Notes: generated by a model from the letters alone, not told the origin. A stretch of 49,201 nucleotides of DNA from Paenibacillus illinoisensis NBRC 15959 (GCF_004000925.1 NZ_BIME01000021.1:1-49201), one strand, 5' to 3'. Counted from the first letter of the stretch, positions 15,398 through 24,186 are shown. A program made the numbers and translations.

Positions 15398-17077
15398 TTA
15401 CATTTTGTCTGGTGCGGATACGCCAACCAGACGGAGCGCTGTCGCGATGACGGTGCGAACAGCACCAATCAGCGCCAGACGCGCTTGGGTTTGACCCGCG
15501 TCTTCGGTAATGACGCGTTCAGCACGATAGTAGCTGTGGAACAATGAAGCCAGCTCATATACATAACGGATCATGCGATGAGGCGCATATCCGGTAGCTG
15601 CTGCGGCAATCTCTTCAGGCAGCTCGCCCATTTTGCGAAGAAGATCGAATTCATGTTCCGTATTCAGCTTGGACAGGTCAATCTGTGCCAGCGGAAGCAG
15701 CTCAATACCCTGCTCTTCAGCCTGACGGTATACGCTGCATACGCGGGCATGTGCATATTGTACATAGAATACCGGGTTCTCATTGGACGTCGAAATCGCG
15801 AGATCCATATCAAAGTCCAGATGGGAATCCATGCTGCGCATCGTGAAGAAGTAGCGGATCGCATCAATACCCACTTCATCCATCAGATCTTCCATCGTTA
15901 CCGCTTTACCGGTACGCTTCGACATCTTCACTTTTTCGCCGTTCTGGAACAAGCTCACCATCTGTGCAATCAATACCACCAGCTTGGATGGGTCATTACC
16001 CAGTGCCTGCATTGCTGCTTTCATCCGTGGAATATATCCATGGTGGTCAGCTCCCCAAATGTTGATCATCGTGTCATATCCACGGGAGTACTTGTCACGG
16101 TGATATGCAATATCCGGCGTCAGGTACGTGTATGTGCCATCGTTTTTGATCAATACACGTTCTTTGTCGTCACCATATTGCATGGTTTTCAGCCAAGTTG
16201 CTCCGTCTTTTTCGTAAATTTCGTCACGATCACGCAATTCGTCAAGGACACGAAGCACTTCCCCATTATCGTACAGAGAAGTCTCGCTGAACCAGATGTC
16301 GAAGTTAACGCGGAAGCGATTCAGGTCGCGCTTGATTTTATCGAGCTCTTTCTCCAGACCATAGTCACGGAAATAGGCAGCACGATCACCTGGATGCATC
16401 GACAGCAAGCTGTCTCCCTTTTCGGCTACCAGCTCCTTGGCAAATCCTTTGATATCCTCGCCGTGGTAACCATCTTCCGGCATCTCGGCATCCTGACCGA
16501 GCTCCTGCAAATAACGCGCTTCAATGGAACGTGCCAGGTTAAACACCTGGTTACCCGCATCATTAATGTAGTATTCACGTGTTACGTCATACCCGGCATA
16601 ATCAAGGATGTTGCAGAGCGCATCACCCACAGCCGCTCCACGGGCATGTCCCAGATGCAAGCTGCCTGTCGGGTTCGCACTGACAAACTCCATCTCGACC
16701 TTGCGCCCTTCGCCGACATTGATCCGTCCGTAGTTCTCACCTTGTTCATGAACAAGTTCAAGCACCGGGTAAAGGTAGCTCTTGTCCAATTTGAAGTTGA
16801 TAAATCCTGGTCCGGCAATCTCTGCCTTCTCGATTCCAGCTTCCACAAGGTTCAGATTCGCAATGATCTCTTCTGCAATCTGGCGTGGATTGCGCTTGGC
16901 AATCTTGGTCAGCTGCATGGCTGCATTGGTCGCCAAATCCCCGTGCGACTTGTCACGCGGCACTTCAAGTGTGATGGCTGGCAGTTCCTCTTGCGTAACG
17001 AGGCCGGCAGCAACAACAGCATTGCCGATCGCGGTACTTACCCGTTCGTTAATCGTATCTAGTGGATTACGTGTCAT
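15398..17077 (-). CDS. argS: Arginyl-tRNA synthetase
   Basis: Class I synthetase charging tRNA-Arg. 559 residues. N-terminal additional domain (about 1-120), catalytic domain with the HIGH-type motif HLGH (141-144, followed by ARG) after FVSANPTGSLH, and KMSKRTGKAVT in place of KMSKS. C-terminal anticodon-binding domain (about 435-559). Its ATG overlaps the ywiB stop by four bases, so the two are translationally coupled. No T-box is seen upstream. Confidence 0.97.
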   Translation of the reverse strand: MTRNPLDTINERVSTAIGNAVVAAGLVTQEELPAITLEVPRDKSHGDLATNAAMQLTKIAKRNPRQIAEEIIANLNLVEAGIEKAEIAGPGFINFKLDKSYLYPVLELVHEQGENYGRINVGEGRKVEMEFVSANPTGSLHLGHARGAAVGDALCNILDYAGYDVTREYYINDAGNQVFNLARSIEARYLQELGQDAEMPEDGYHGEDIKGFAKELVAEKGDSLLSMHPGDRAAYFRDYGLEKELDKIKRDLNRFRVNFDIWFSETSLYDNGEVLRVLDELRDRDEIYEKDGATWLKTMQYGDDKERVLIKNDGTYTYLTPDIAYHRDKYSRGYDTMINIWGADHHGYIPRMKAAMQALGNDPSKLVVLIAQMVSLFQNGEKVKMSKRTGKAVTMEDLMDEVGIDAIRYFFTMRSMDSHLDFDMDLAISTSNENPVFYVQYAHARVCSVYRQAEEQGIELLPLAQIDLSKLNTEHEFDLLRKMGELPEEIAAAATGYAPHRMIRYVYELASLFHSYYRAERVITEDAGQTQARLALIGAVRTVIATALRLVGVSAPDKM

Positions 17078-17499
17078 GAAATTGGTTCCTCCTGTATGTG
17101 CAAACTGATCTCAAAATGTCCGGCTTCTTCGTCAAAGCGGTAAAAGTCATAGCTCCACGCTGCGCGTGCGCTCAATCCCTGTATGGAAAGGTCCAGCTTA
17201 TGTGTATGCGTGGACAGGGTAAATGACATGTAAGGTGATCGGTAAAAACCTGGGAGCTTGCGATTCATTTCAAACGTTTGCTCCGATTCCACCTCACCAT
17301 GGCGTATAATCTTGAGGGATTGTCCACCAAGCTTCAATGTTGTTCGAGTAATACCGCCCTCAGGTCCAGCCTGCGGCTCTTCGTAACGAACGTAGAGCAC
17401 AGAACCCTTCAACACGGCTTCACCCTTCATTTCCTGCAGCACATCTTCGCCTTCATAACGGCTGTGCAGCCGGATCTGAACCGGTCGCATGTTCGACAT
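17074..17499 (-). CDS. ywiB: YwiB-like DUF1934 protein
   Basis: 141 residues, predicted all-beta, calycin-like fold of unknown role. Pattern seen: VQIRLHSRYEGED, LYVRYEE, TTLKLGGQSLKIIRHGEVESEQTF, YRSPYMSFTLSTHTHKL. The pairing ywiB-argS is the B. subtilis arrangement, and the four-base overlap supports a shared transcript. The family may bind a small ligand, but nothing in the sequence shows which. Confidence 0.85.
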   Translation of the reverse strand: MSNMRPVQIRLHSRYEGEDVLQEMKGEAVLKGSVLYVRYEEPQAGPEGGITRTTLKLGGQSLKIIRHGEVESEQTFEMNRKLPGFYRSPYMSFTLSTHTHKLDLSIQGLSARAAWSYDFYRFDEEAGHFEISLHIQEEPIS

Positions 17500-17633
17500 G
17501 AATGTTAACCTCCAATATATTCGAGGCGGCGCAAAATCGGGCAGGACCGGTGAGAACAGCCCTTCCCGAATTCGAGTACCGCTATACGCGCTAATATTAC
17601 CGGATAGCTCTCTATCCTACACTCTACTGTATA

Positions 17634-17662
17634 ACTATATCCAGTTCACCCGCTCAATTCAA
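17634..17662 (-). promoter_or_regulatory. Promoter of ywiB-argS
   Basis: Minus-strand TTGAAT (17662-17657), 17-base spacer, TATAGT (17639-17634); leader of about 130 bases. Confidence 0.65.
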
Positions 17663-17694
17663 ATCCAAATTCAGAGTTTTTGTCCCATATCATC

Positions 17695-17735
17695 AAAAAA
17701 AGCAGAGCTACACCCTAAAAGTGCAGCCCTGCTTT
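17695..17735 (-). terminator. Terminator after the DUF6171-type gene
   Basis: Long stem AAGCAG-GCT-CAC with GTG-AGC-CTGCTT (few mismatches) and TTTTTTT on the minus strand. Confidence 0.85.
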
Positions 17736-17759
17736 GTTACATTATAATGAAATCAAACG

Positions 17760-18059
17760 TTAAAGGTTCGACCACCTGGATTCATAAGGAAACGGGCAGA
17801 TCGATTCTACCAGCTTGGCACGAACCTGGACCAGACAGCCGCAATAGCGGCAGGTAGTGCCATATTGCAGTCCTGGGCAGTCTGCACAGGTAGATAATCG
17901 CCTCTTATATTCCTCATCCTGAACGACAGGGCGTGAACGCGATGCAATCTCCACCAATCGGGCCATTTTGGAATCACTGATGTTGACAGCATGCTGATCA
18001 CTGCATCCCTTACATGACTCCTGCTTAGCCCCAAAATGATTTGAATCAGATGTGCTCAT
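17760..18059 (-). CDS. Small cysteine-rich protein (DUF6171-like)
   Basis: 99 residues of unknown function. Cysteines lie in an N-terminal CKGC and a C-terminal set CADC..C..CGC..C, suggesting one or two zinc sites; the fragment TCRYCGCLVQVRAKL is the family hallmark I recognise. The ATG at 18059 follows CAGGAG, which lies in the gap and end of the arabinofuranosidase gene, with only four bases between the two genes. It is therefore cotranscribed with abfA, though no functional link is evident. Confidence 0.75.
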   Translation of the reverse strand: MSTSDSNHFGAKQESCKGCSDQHAVNISDSKMARLVEIASRSRPVVQDEEYKRRLSTCADCPGLQYGTTCRYCGCLVQVRAKLVESICPFPYESRWSNL

Positions 18060-18063
18060 CGCA

Positions 18064-19545
18064 TTACTCCTGGATTGCAAGTACCCCTACAGATGCAGGC
18101 GGCAGGACAAAACGCAACTCCTGATTAACCAGGGTAACACCCTTCCAATCCGTTGGCTCAACCTTGTTCGGATCTTCAAATGTATTGAATGCACCAAAAT
18201 CGGCATGATGCAGAATTCGACCAGAGACGGAAGAAGATTCTGCAGCTTCAAGCTGGCATACCACTTCCAGTTCATCTGTGTGACTGAGATTGCATGCCGT
18301 TACATGAATCACGCCGTCCTTACTGCGGGAAGCGGACAAGCTAAGCTGAGGAATGGTATCTTCACCAAGCGTATATCCAGGGCTCTCATAGTTCAGCTCC
18401 AACCGCTGTGCATCCATATGAACCTGATACATATCAAACACATGATATGTTGGGGTGAGCAGCATACGCTCGCCTTCTGTCAGGACCAGAGCCTGCAGTA
18501 CGTTAACGATCTGTGCCAAATTGGCCATCTGCACCCGTTTATTGTAGCGATTGAACAGGTTCAGGTTAATGCCAGCCACCAGCGCATCCCGCATTGTGTT
18601 TTGCTGATACAGGAATCCTGGATTCGTCCCTGGCTCGACGTTGTACCAGGTTCCCCATTCATCAATAATAAGTCCCACCTTGCCATCCGGGTCATATTTA
18701 TCCATAATCTCGGAATGCTTCACGATCAATTCTTCCATGCGCAATGTACGCTTCAGGGTCTGGAACCAGGCTTGATCATCAAATCCGGTAGATTCGCCCT
18801 TATCATTCCACACTCCCGTCGGCAAAGTATAATAATGAAGGCTTAAGCCGTTCATGTGCTGTCCCGCTTCACGCATCAATACTTCTGTCCAGTGGTAGTT
18901 GTCCTCGTTGGGACCACAGGCAATCTTATAGATCTGATTATCAGAATAATTACGTACATATGTAGCATACCGACGATACTCATCCGCGTAATACTCGGCA
19001 CGCATGTTACCTCCACATCCCCAGTTTTCATTACCCACACCAAAGTAAGTCAGTTTCCATGGCTTATCCCTACCATTATCCTTGCGCCAGTTGGCCATGG
19101 GAGATTCCCCGTCAAACGTAATGTATTCGACCCACTGCTGCATTTCATGGACGGTTCCGCTACCCACATTGCCACTGATATATGGTTCTGTTCCTAACAG
19201 CTCACATAATCTTAGGAATTCATGTGTTCCAAAATGGTTATTCTCTTCCACGCCGCCCCAGTTCGTATTAATCATGCGTGCACGTTCACTTTTTGGACCT
19301 ACGCCATCCTTCCAGTGATATTCATCAGCAAAACAACCACCCGGCCAGCGAAGTACCGGAATATTCAGCTTCTGCAGTGCCGCCAGCACGTCATTGCGTA
19401 TCCCTTCCGTATTCGGAATAGGTGAATCTTCCCCTACCCAAATCCCTTCGTAAATACAACGTCCCAAATGTTCAGAAAAGTGACCGTATATATTGCGATT
19501 TATTAATCCTTGATCTGAATTCGCCTTTAAAGTAACACCAACCAT
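18064..19545 (-). CDS. abfA: Alpha-L-arabinofuranosidase, family GH51
   Basis: Releases terminal arabinose from arabinan and arabinoxylan fragments; 493 residues and no signal peptide, so it acts on imported oligosaccharides in the cytoplasm. The acid/base is E173 in GVGNENWGCGG and the nucleophile is E296 in IIDEWGTWY. RWPGGCFADEYHW (66-78) is a further GH51 signature. C-terminal beta domain from about 380. The gene is alone in its pathway here (no transporter or araBAD nearby). A cre site overlaps its promoter. Confidence 0.95.
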   Translation of the reverse strand: MVGVTLKANSDQGLINRNIYGHFSEHLGRCIYEGIWVGEDSPIPNTEGIRNDVLAALQKLNIPVLRWPGGCFADEYHWKDGVGPKSERARMINTNWGGVEENNHFGTHEFLRLCELLGTEPYISGNVGSGTVHEMQQWVEYITFDGESPMANWRKDNGRDKPWKLTYFGVGNENWGCGGNMRAEYYADEYRRYATYVRNYSDNQIYKIACGPNEDNYHWTEVLMREAGQHMNGLSLHYYTLPTGVWNDKGESTGFDDQAWFQTLKRTLRMEELIVKHSEIMDKYDPDGKVGLIIDEWGTWYNVEPGTNPGFLYQQNTMRDALVAGINLNLFNRYNKRVQMANLAQIVNVLQALVLTEGERMLLTPTYHVFDMYQVHMDAQRLELNYESPGYTLGEDTIPQLSLSASRSKDGVIHVTACNLSHTDELEVVCQLEAAESSSVSGRILHHADFGAFNTFEDPNKVEPTDWKGVTLVNQELRFVLPPASVGVLAIQE

Positions 19546-19568
19546 TATTTCAACCTCCCAAAATGTGT

Positions 19569-19582
19569 TGTTATCGCTTACA
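19569..19582 (-). promoter_or_regulatory. cre site (CcpA operator) at abfA
   Basis: Minus-strand TGTAAGCGATAACA matches the cre pattern TGWAARCGYTWNCW at 13 of 14 positions and overlaps the -10 and start region, the position for catabolite repression. Confidence 0.75.
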
Positions 19583-19608
19583 ATAACTTGTTTTCAAACA
19601 GGTTTCAA
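19580..19608 (-). promoter_or_regulatory. abfA promoter
   Basis: Minus-strand TTGAAA (19608-19603), 17-base spacer, TATTGT (19585-19580), about 35 bases before the gene. Confidence 0.6.
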
Positions 19609-19624
19609 CCGTTTTTATTTTTAC

Positions 19625-19671
19625 AAAAACAAGCCCTTTACCAGCATAATTCCTCTGGAAAGGGCTTGTTT
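19625..19671 (-). terminator. Terminator of the secreted repeat protein
   Basis: 12-bp arms AACAAGCCCTTT/AAAGGGCTTGTT plus inner CCAG/CTGG, followed by TTTTTG on the minus strand. Confidence 0.88.
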
Positions 19672-19762
19672 ATTGGGCAGAATGAACATAGAGCTACGAA
19701 ATGGTTTTTTTTCGTTTCCACTAATGAATTTGGTTGATTGTTACTTCAAATTAAAGCGCCAT

Positions 19763-20953
19763 TTAATCCCGCTCTGAAGGTAACAACATTTTTTGTACCC
19801 AAGAAGTTCCCCCATCTGTCGTTTGATAGACGGCAGGTGAGTTGTCACTTGTTACAACGAGCCAACCTGTTTGGGCTGATGGGAATGAGATCCGCGAGCT
19901 ATAACCCAGATCCTTCAGATCGATATTTTCCCACGTGGAACCTGCATCATACGAACGCCCAATACCCACTTTACCAGCAGCAGGAGATCCACCTGAGAGA
20001 TAAGCAGCCTGGTCTCCGATTAGCGACATGTTTCCAGGATGGCCCCCTGGGTCTGCCGGGCCTTTTCCTTTCCCGATATTGCTGCCACCCGGTGCAGGGC
20101 CTCCGCCTGCTGTCGACTGAGCAAAAACCTGCCTCCAGCTTCTGCCTTCATTCCCGCTTGCATATAGGGAATATGATTGTTGAGACATGCCTGCATCACC
20201 ATACAGGACAGCCCATACCTGCTTCCCGTTTGCATATAGATCTGCCCCATTCCATGTAGCCGAAGCGACTTTGAGAGAGGTTGTCCAGTTCTTACCCCCA
20301 TCTGTTGTCCGGAGTAGCTGATATCCCAAGCCCGGTACAACTTGTACAGCATAGCCTTGTTTATTTGTAGCGAAAGCCACCGATCTCGTATTTGCGGGGG
20401 TATGGATTTTAATCCAGCTTGATCCGCCGTCTTGTGTCCGATACGCGCCATTATAGGTGTAGCCGTAACCTTCGTTTTTATTTTTAAAATCAATTCGCTT
20501 GAACTGCATGCCAGGGGTATCAAGTTGGTTCCATTGTGATCCCCCATCTGTCGTGCGAATAAGATACGTCTTGGCAGAATCCTTCATTTGCGCTAAGGCA
20601 AATCCATTTACGTTATTCGGAAAATTGATCTGCATGAACTGCCATTGTCCAGTATAGATGGATTGCCATGTACAACCCGCATTCGAGGTGCCAATCAGGA
20701 ACCCCTCCCCAGCAGCACGACCCGTTGTGTTGTTCAGGAAATCAATGTCTGTAAACTGCAGATGCTGGTCTTCTACACCGCTGCCTTTCTTCAATGTAGC
20801 AGACAATCCATGATCCCCACTTCCACAAGTGGATGAGGCTGCAGCAGCACTTACACCGGACTGTGCATAAACCGGCCCCAATCCCCAAGCCAGCGTTAAG
20901 GATAATGCCAATGTCCCAATCCGTTTCCATGTGATCGCACTCTTTATTGTCAT
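19763..20953 (-). CDS. Secreted beta-propeller-like protein with BNR/YCF48-type repeats
   Basis: 396 residues. An N-terminal signal peptide (basic start, hydrophobic stretch about 12-30, AQS/AAA cleavage region) sends it out of the cell. The body is built of repeats with the Asp-box-like pattern TTDGGxxW: TSNAGCTW, TTDGGSQW, TQDGGSSW, TTDGGKNW, SGNEGRSW, SYDAGSTW, TTDGGTSW, typical of YCF48/photosystem-stability-like or sialidase-type propellers. A Gly/Pro/Lys-rich stretch (about residues 283-308) interrupts the repeats. Enzymatic function is not evident. Ribosome site GAAGGAGG before ATG 20953. Confidence 0.8.
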   Translation of the reverse strand: MTIKSAITWKRIGTLALSLTLAWGLGPVYAQSGVSAAAASSTCGSGDHGLSATLKKGSGVEDQHLQFTDIDFLNNTTGRAAGEGFLIGTSNAGCTWQSIYTGQWQFMQINFPNNVNGFALAQMKDSAKTYLIRTTDGGSQWNQLDTPGMQFKRIDFKNKNEGYGYTYNGAYRTQDGGSSWIKIHTPANTRSVAFATNKQGYAVQVVPGLGYQLLRTTDGGKNWTTSLKVASATWNGADLYANGKQVWAVLYGDAGMSQQSYSLYASGNEGRSWRQVFAQSTAGGGPAPGGSNIGKGKGPADPGGHPGNMSLIGDQAAYLSGGSPAAGKVGIGRSYDAGSTWENIDLKDLGYSSRISFPSAQTGWLVVTSDNSPAVYQTTDGGTSWVQKMLLPSERD

Positions 20954-21035
20954 CGCGACACCTCCTTCTATGTTTTACCCGAATTTGCACGTTCTAAAGT
21001 AACAATTGGTCTATCACCAATGACATTACTGCAAT

Positions 21036-21083
21036 AAAAAAACCACCTTCACCTACGATTGGTATCTTGTAGATAAGGGTGGT
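21036..21083 (-). terminator. Terminator of the small membrane protein gene
   Basis: Arms ACCACC/GGTGGT with CTAC/GTAG inside, ending in seven T on the minus strand. Confidence 0.8.
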
Positions 21084-21110
21084 CGTTCGTAAACGTATGG
21101 ATAACCTAAA

Positions 21111-21359
21111 TTAAAGGGGATATGTCTTCATCGCAATAATAACAAAACTGATACTAAGAAACAGACATAATCCAAAATTTAATTTGTTGTATCTGAATTC
21201 CCGAATACTATATGCTGCAAAAAGCATTGCCAGGTTACACAACAGCCAGGTCAGATTAAAAAATACCGTCATCATGAATATAAGATTGATTATAAATATC
21301 ACAAGAACAGAGCTAAACCACTTTGGAACCATACTCAAGTGAGCCAGAATCGCTTGCAT
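21111..21359 (-). CDS. Small hypothetical membrane protein
   Basis: 82 residues from the ATG at 21359, which has AAAGGTGG six bases upstream; longer in-frame starts exist to 21458 but lack a good site. Shows two or three hydrophobic stretches (about 14-32, 34-46 and 60-76) with a basic loop REFRYNK between. I do not recognise a family. Followed by a clear terminator, which supports it being expressed. Confidence 0.55.
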   Translation of the reverse strand: MQAILAHLSMVPKWFSSVLVIFIINLIFMMTVFFNLTWLLCNLAMLFAAYSIREFRYNKLNFGLCLFLSISFVIIAMKTYPL

Positions 21360-21485
21360 AGACATCCACCTTTCCCTATACCCAATATTATATATCATTG
21401 ATAGATTCACCCCACTCGTTAAATTGTTCTTGAAGAGCCAGGCATTCATGGTATGCAATAAATGGTAGAGTCATGCGAACATACG

Positions 21486-21494
21486 TGCTATAAT
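21486..21494 (+). promoter_or_regulatory. Extended -10 promoter of the small toxin-like gene
   Basis: TGCTATAAT at 21486-21494, perfect -10 with TG extension; -35 weak. About 75 bases before the small frame. Confidence 0.6.
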
Positions 21495-21568
21495 TGATGT
21501 TAAGGACTCTGAATTACGGTGGATGTTTTCATGACCACGGCGCAGCTTCCCGAGAGGGGGTGACGTCG

Positions 21569-21700
21569 ATGGTCAAGCTTGTGGCGTTGCTTGATGTGAT
21601 CCGGTGGATTGCTGCGATTCTCAGTCTGGTACTGAGTGTACGAAGGCTATACCGTTGGTTGCGTAAAAAGTTTCGTAACAAGCGAAAACCCACCTCATAG
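21569..21700 (+). CDS. Small hydrophobic peptide, type I toxin candidate
   Basis: 43 residues: one membrane segment (VKLVALLDVIRWIAAILSLVL, split here as about residues 2-22) followed by a strongly basic tail with nine or more Arg/Lys ending in Thr-Ser. The ATG is preceded by GAGGGGGTGA. The layout, a short hydrophobic peptide with a positive tail, a strong ribosome site, a structured leader and a convergent antisense promoter, is that of membrane-acting type I toxins. No specific family is recognised; a plain small membrane protein is the alternative. Confidence 0.55.
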   Translation: MVKLVALLDVIRWIAAILSLVLSVRRLYRWLRKKFRNKRKPTS

Positions 21701-21726
21701 GTTGGAGCCTGACGGTGGGTTTCGCT
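21681..21726. terminator. Inverted repeat at the end of the small peptide gene
   Basis: Arms AAGCGAAA-CCCACC and GGTGGGTTTCGCTT, 14 pairs with one bulge. It spans the stop codon and could end antisense RNA, with weak T content on either side. Confidence 0.55.
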
Positions 21727-21784
21727 TGAACTAAGCTATTAAGTTTAATGCACGCCGTGGCAGTCCACAGCCTTTCTGGTCCTC

Positions 21785-21821
21785 AGAGTCTTTGTCGCTA
21801 CCAACGACAAGGACTCTTTTT
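21785..21821 (+). terminator. Terminator of the small peptide transcript
   Basis: AGAGTC-TTGTCG/CGACAA-GACTCT stem with a short loop, then TTTTT. Confidence 0.85.
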
Positions 21822-21906
21822 ATAGTGTATGGCCGAACCAGACCACCATATACTTCCCTGATGTAATACATCAATAATTTGATATATTACCTATTACGTT
21901 GTAGCC

Positions 21907-21936
21907 AGTATAACATAGTCGTGGGCCGAGGTTCAA
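21907..21936 (-). promoter_or_regulatory. Antisense promoter facing the small peptide gene
   Basis: Minus-strand TTGAAC (21936-21931), 18-base spacer, TATACT (21912-21907). Its transcript would run back over the terminator and 3' end of the small peptide gene; no protein is encoded there. Confidence 0.5.
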
Positions 21937-22015
21937 TGAAGTGAACCCCACCCAATCAAATATTCCACTCGCTAAAACAGGATTGTGGAGCATCCTTTAC
22001 AAGTGGCCTGATAAC

Positions 22016-22066
22016 GAAAACACCCTCCCCTACGCAAAATTGGATCCGCGCAGAAAGAGAGTGTTA
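22016..22066 (-). terminator. Terminator after speB
   Basis: Imperfect stem AACACTCTC/GGGAGGGTGTT with GCGC/GCGT inside, followed by TTTTC on the minus strand. Confidence 0.6.
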
Positions 22067-22089
22067 TGTTCTAACCATTATTCAGGTTA

Positions 22090-22959
22090 TTACTTCACGA
22101 AGCCAAGCAGCATCTCACGGATCAGCTTAGCAGCTACAATCTGTGTCTGTTGTGTTGGATCATAGATTGGCGCTACCTCAACCAGGTCACAGCCAACTAC
22201 ATTCACATCCGATCCGGCAATCATGTGGACGGCTTCAAGCAGTTCTTTGGACGTGATGCCGCCCGCTTCCGCTGTACCTGTTCCTGGAGCAGCCGATGGA
22301 TCAAGCACATCGATATCAATGGTCACATACACTGGACGATTGCCCATTTTGGGAAGAGCTTCCTTCATTGGAGCTGCGACTTCAAACGGGTAGAAGTTAA
22401 TGTTCTCCCGGCCATACTGGAACTCTTCACGGGAGCCGGAACGGATTCCGAATTGATAAATATTTTTGCCGCCCATCAGCTCAGCTGCTTTGCGTACTGG
22501 CGTCGAGTGGGACAACGGCTCACCTTCATAGCTTTCACGAAGGTCTGCATGTGCATCAATATGAATCAGGATGAGGTCCGGATATTTCTTGTACATTTGT
22601 TGGATCACTGGCCAAGTGACCAGATGCTCCCCGCCAAGACCGATCGGGAATTTGTCATCAGCCAGCAGGCTGCCGATATACTCGTTGATCACTTCAAGGC
22701 TGCGTCCTGCGTTACCGAAAGGTAAGAGCAGATCTCCAGCGTCAAAGTAGGTCATATCGACAATACTCTTGTCGAGGTACGGGCTGTATTCTTCAAGTCC
22801 AACCGAGGCTTGGCGGATATGAGAAGGACCGAACCGGGAACCCGGACGGAAGCTGACAGTATAGTCCATTGGCATTCCGTAGATGACCGCTTTGGAATTC
22901 TCATAATCCTCGGAACTGCAAATAAATACGTTACCAGAATAAGCTTGATCCAATTTCAT
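22090..22959 (-). CDS. speB: Agmatinase (ureohydrolase)
   Basis: Hydrolyses agmatine to putrescine and urea, using two manganese ions. 289 residues. Metal ligands are visible in GGEH (H112), DAHADLR (D135, H137, D139) and DIDVLDP, with the substrate region SHSTPVRK. Follows speE by 14 bases, so putrescine made by SpeB can be used directly by SpeE. The speE-speB pair next to pbpG is the B. subtilis order. A SpeA (arginine decarboxylase) is not in the window. Confidence 0.95.
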   Translation of the reverse strand: MKLDQAYSGNVFICSSEDYENSKAVIYGMPMDYTVSFRPGSRFGPSHIRQASVGLEEYSPYLDKSIVDMTYFDAGDLLLPFGNAGRSLEVINEYIGSLLADDKFPIGLGGEHLVTWPVIQQMYKKYPDLILIHIDAHADLRESYEGEPLSHSTPVRKAAELMGGKNIYQFGIRSGSREEFQYGRENINFYPFEVAAPMKEALPKMGNRPVYVTIDIDVLDPSAAPGTGTAEAGGITSKELLEAVHMIAGSDVNVVGCDLVEVAPIYDPTQQTQIVAAKLIREMLLGFVK

Positions 22960-22973
22960 TAATGATTTCCCCT

Positions 22974-23801
22974 TTATTTCGTTAAGTCTTCCACGAATTT
23001 AGGAAGTACAAAGGCTGCCTTATGCAAACGTGGTGAGTAATATTTGGTATCCATCTCTGGAATTTGAGTCTCATCCACTTGAAGTGGATCATGTTTCTTG
23101 CTGCCCATTGTGAATGTCCACAGACCGCTTGGGTACGTTGGAATGTTACAGCCGTATACATGTACAATGGGGAAGATTTCTTTCACATCCTTGTTTACCT
23201 TTTGAATCAGGTCTGCTTTGAACCAAGGGTTGTCGGTTTGTGCAACAAAGATGCCATCCTCTTTCAGTGCTTCATGGATCCCTTGATAAAAACCACGCTC
23301 AAACAGTGGTGCAGCAGGACCTACAGGCTCCGTGGAATCCACGATGATTACATCGTACTCATTTTTATGTTCAATAATATGCATATAGCCGTCATTCACG
23401 AGCACTTCAACATTAGGCTCGTCCAGTTTACCGGCAATTTCAGGCAAATATTTTTTGGAATACTCAATAACTTTACCGTCGATTTCGACGAGAACTGCTT
23501 TTTCTACTGCAGCGTGTTTGATGACTTCACGGATAACGCCGCCGTCACCACCACCTACAACCAAAACTTTTTTCGGATTCGGGTGAGTGTTCAAGGCAGG
23601 GTGAGCCGCCATCTCGTGATATACGAACTCGTCTTTCACAGTTGTCATCACCATACCGTCAAGCAGCAGCATGTTACCGAATTCCTCGGTTTCTACCATG
23701 GCCAAGTCCTGAAAGTCCGTCTTCTCGCTTACATATGTCTGCTTAATCTTCGCGGTAATCCCGAATGCCGGGGTCTGTTTCTCCGTGAACCACAATTCCA
23801 T
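22974..23801 (-). CDS. speE: Spermidine synthase
   Basis: Transfers the aminopropyl group from decarboxylated S-adenosylmethionine to putrescine. 275 residues. N-terminal beta domain (1-50), then the Rossmann methyltransferase-like fold with VVGGGDGG (81-88) and the catalytic Asp155 in IIVDSTEPVG. The ribosome site GAAGG lies before ATG 23801. First gene of the speE-speB operon, divergent from pbpG. Confidence 0.96.
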   Translation of the reverse strand: MELWFTEKQTPAFGITAKIKQTYVSEKTDFQDLAMVETEEFGNMLLLDGMVMTTVKDEFVYHEMAAHPALNTHPNPKKVLVVGGGDGGVIREVIKHAAVEKAVLVEIDGKVIEYSKKYLPEIAGKLDEPNVEVLVNDGYMHIIEHKNEYDVIIVDSTEPVGPAAPLFERGFYQGIHEALKEDGIFVAQTDNPWFKADLIQKVNKDVKEIFPIVHVYGCNIPTYPSGLWTFTMGSKKHDPLQVDETQIPEMDTKYYSPRLHKAAFVLPKFVEDLTK

Positions 23802-24155
23802 GATCTCTACCTTCTTTCCGTAAAGTTATTGATCAGCCATATCAAGCATGGCGCTGCACGCCGCCCGGTTCGCACAAGCACGCCCAGCGTTCGGCGCCAA
23901 AGCATTAGGGTTGCTGGCTGCGGAAAAGGTCCGCGTTCACTTCATTATATAGATTAAATTGACCACAGCGTGCTAAGCGTCTGACCGATCAACGAATCAA
24001 TGACAATTGGTGCTGTTCGTCTTTCTGTGCCTTTTTGTATGTTGTGCCGAACTGCTACTTTTCATTACCCTTTTGCATTATACGCGATAGATGTTTATCC
24101 TGCAAAACGGTTTTTTCTGCAGAAATGCTACATTTTAAACTGTTCCGCGGCAGAC
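23802..24155. other. Divergent intergenic region speE/pbpG
   Basis: About 350 bases without a gene. A perfect TATAAT (minus strand, 23949-23944) may serve speE but has no clear -35. The part nearest speE (23850-23935) is G+C-rich and could form a structured leader. In-frame codons upstream of pbpG to 24035 exist but lack a ribosome site. Confidence 0.5.
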
Positions 24156-24186
24156 TGAATATCCCTGTCCATGAAATCCCATACTG
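24156..24186 (+). promoter_or_regulatory. Sigma-G/sigma-F-type promoter of pbpG
   Basis: TGAATA (24156-24161), 18-base spacer, CATACTG (24180-24186), nearly identical to the forespore sigma-G pattern TGAATA-N17/18-CATACTA, 29 bases before the start codon. Confidence 0.75.

Noticed and set aside
15578..17062. 494-residue plus-strand frame opposite argS
   Set aside because: Shadow frame made long by codon bias; argS is complete on the other strand.
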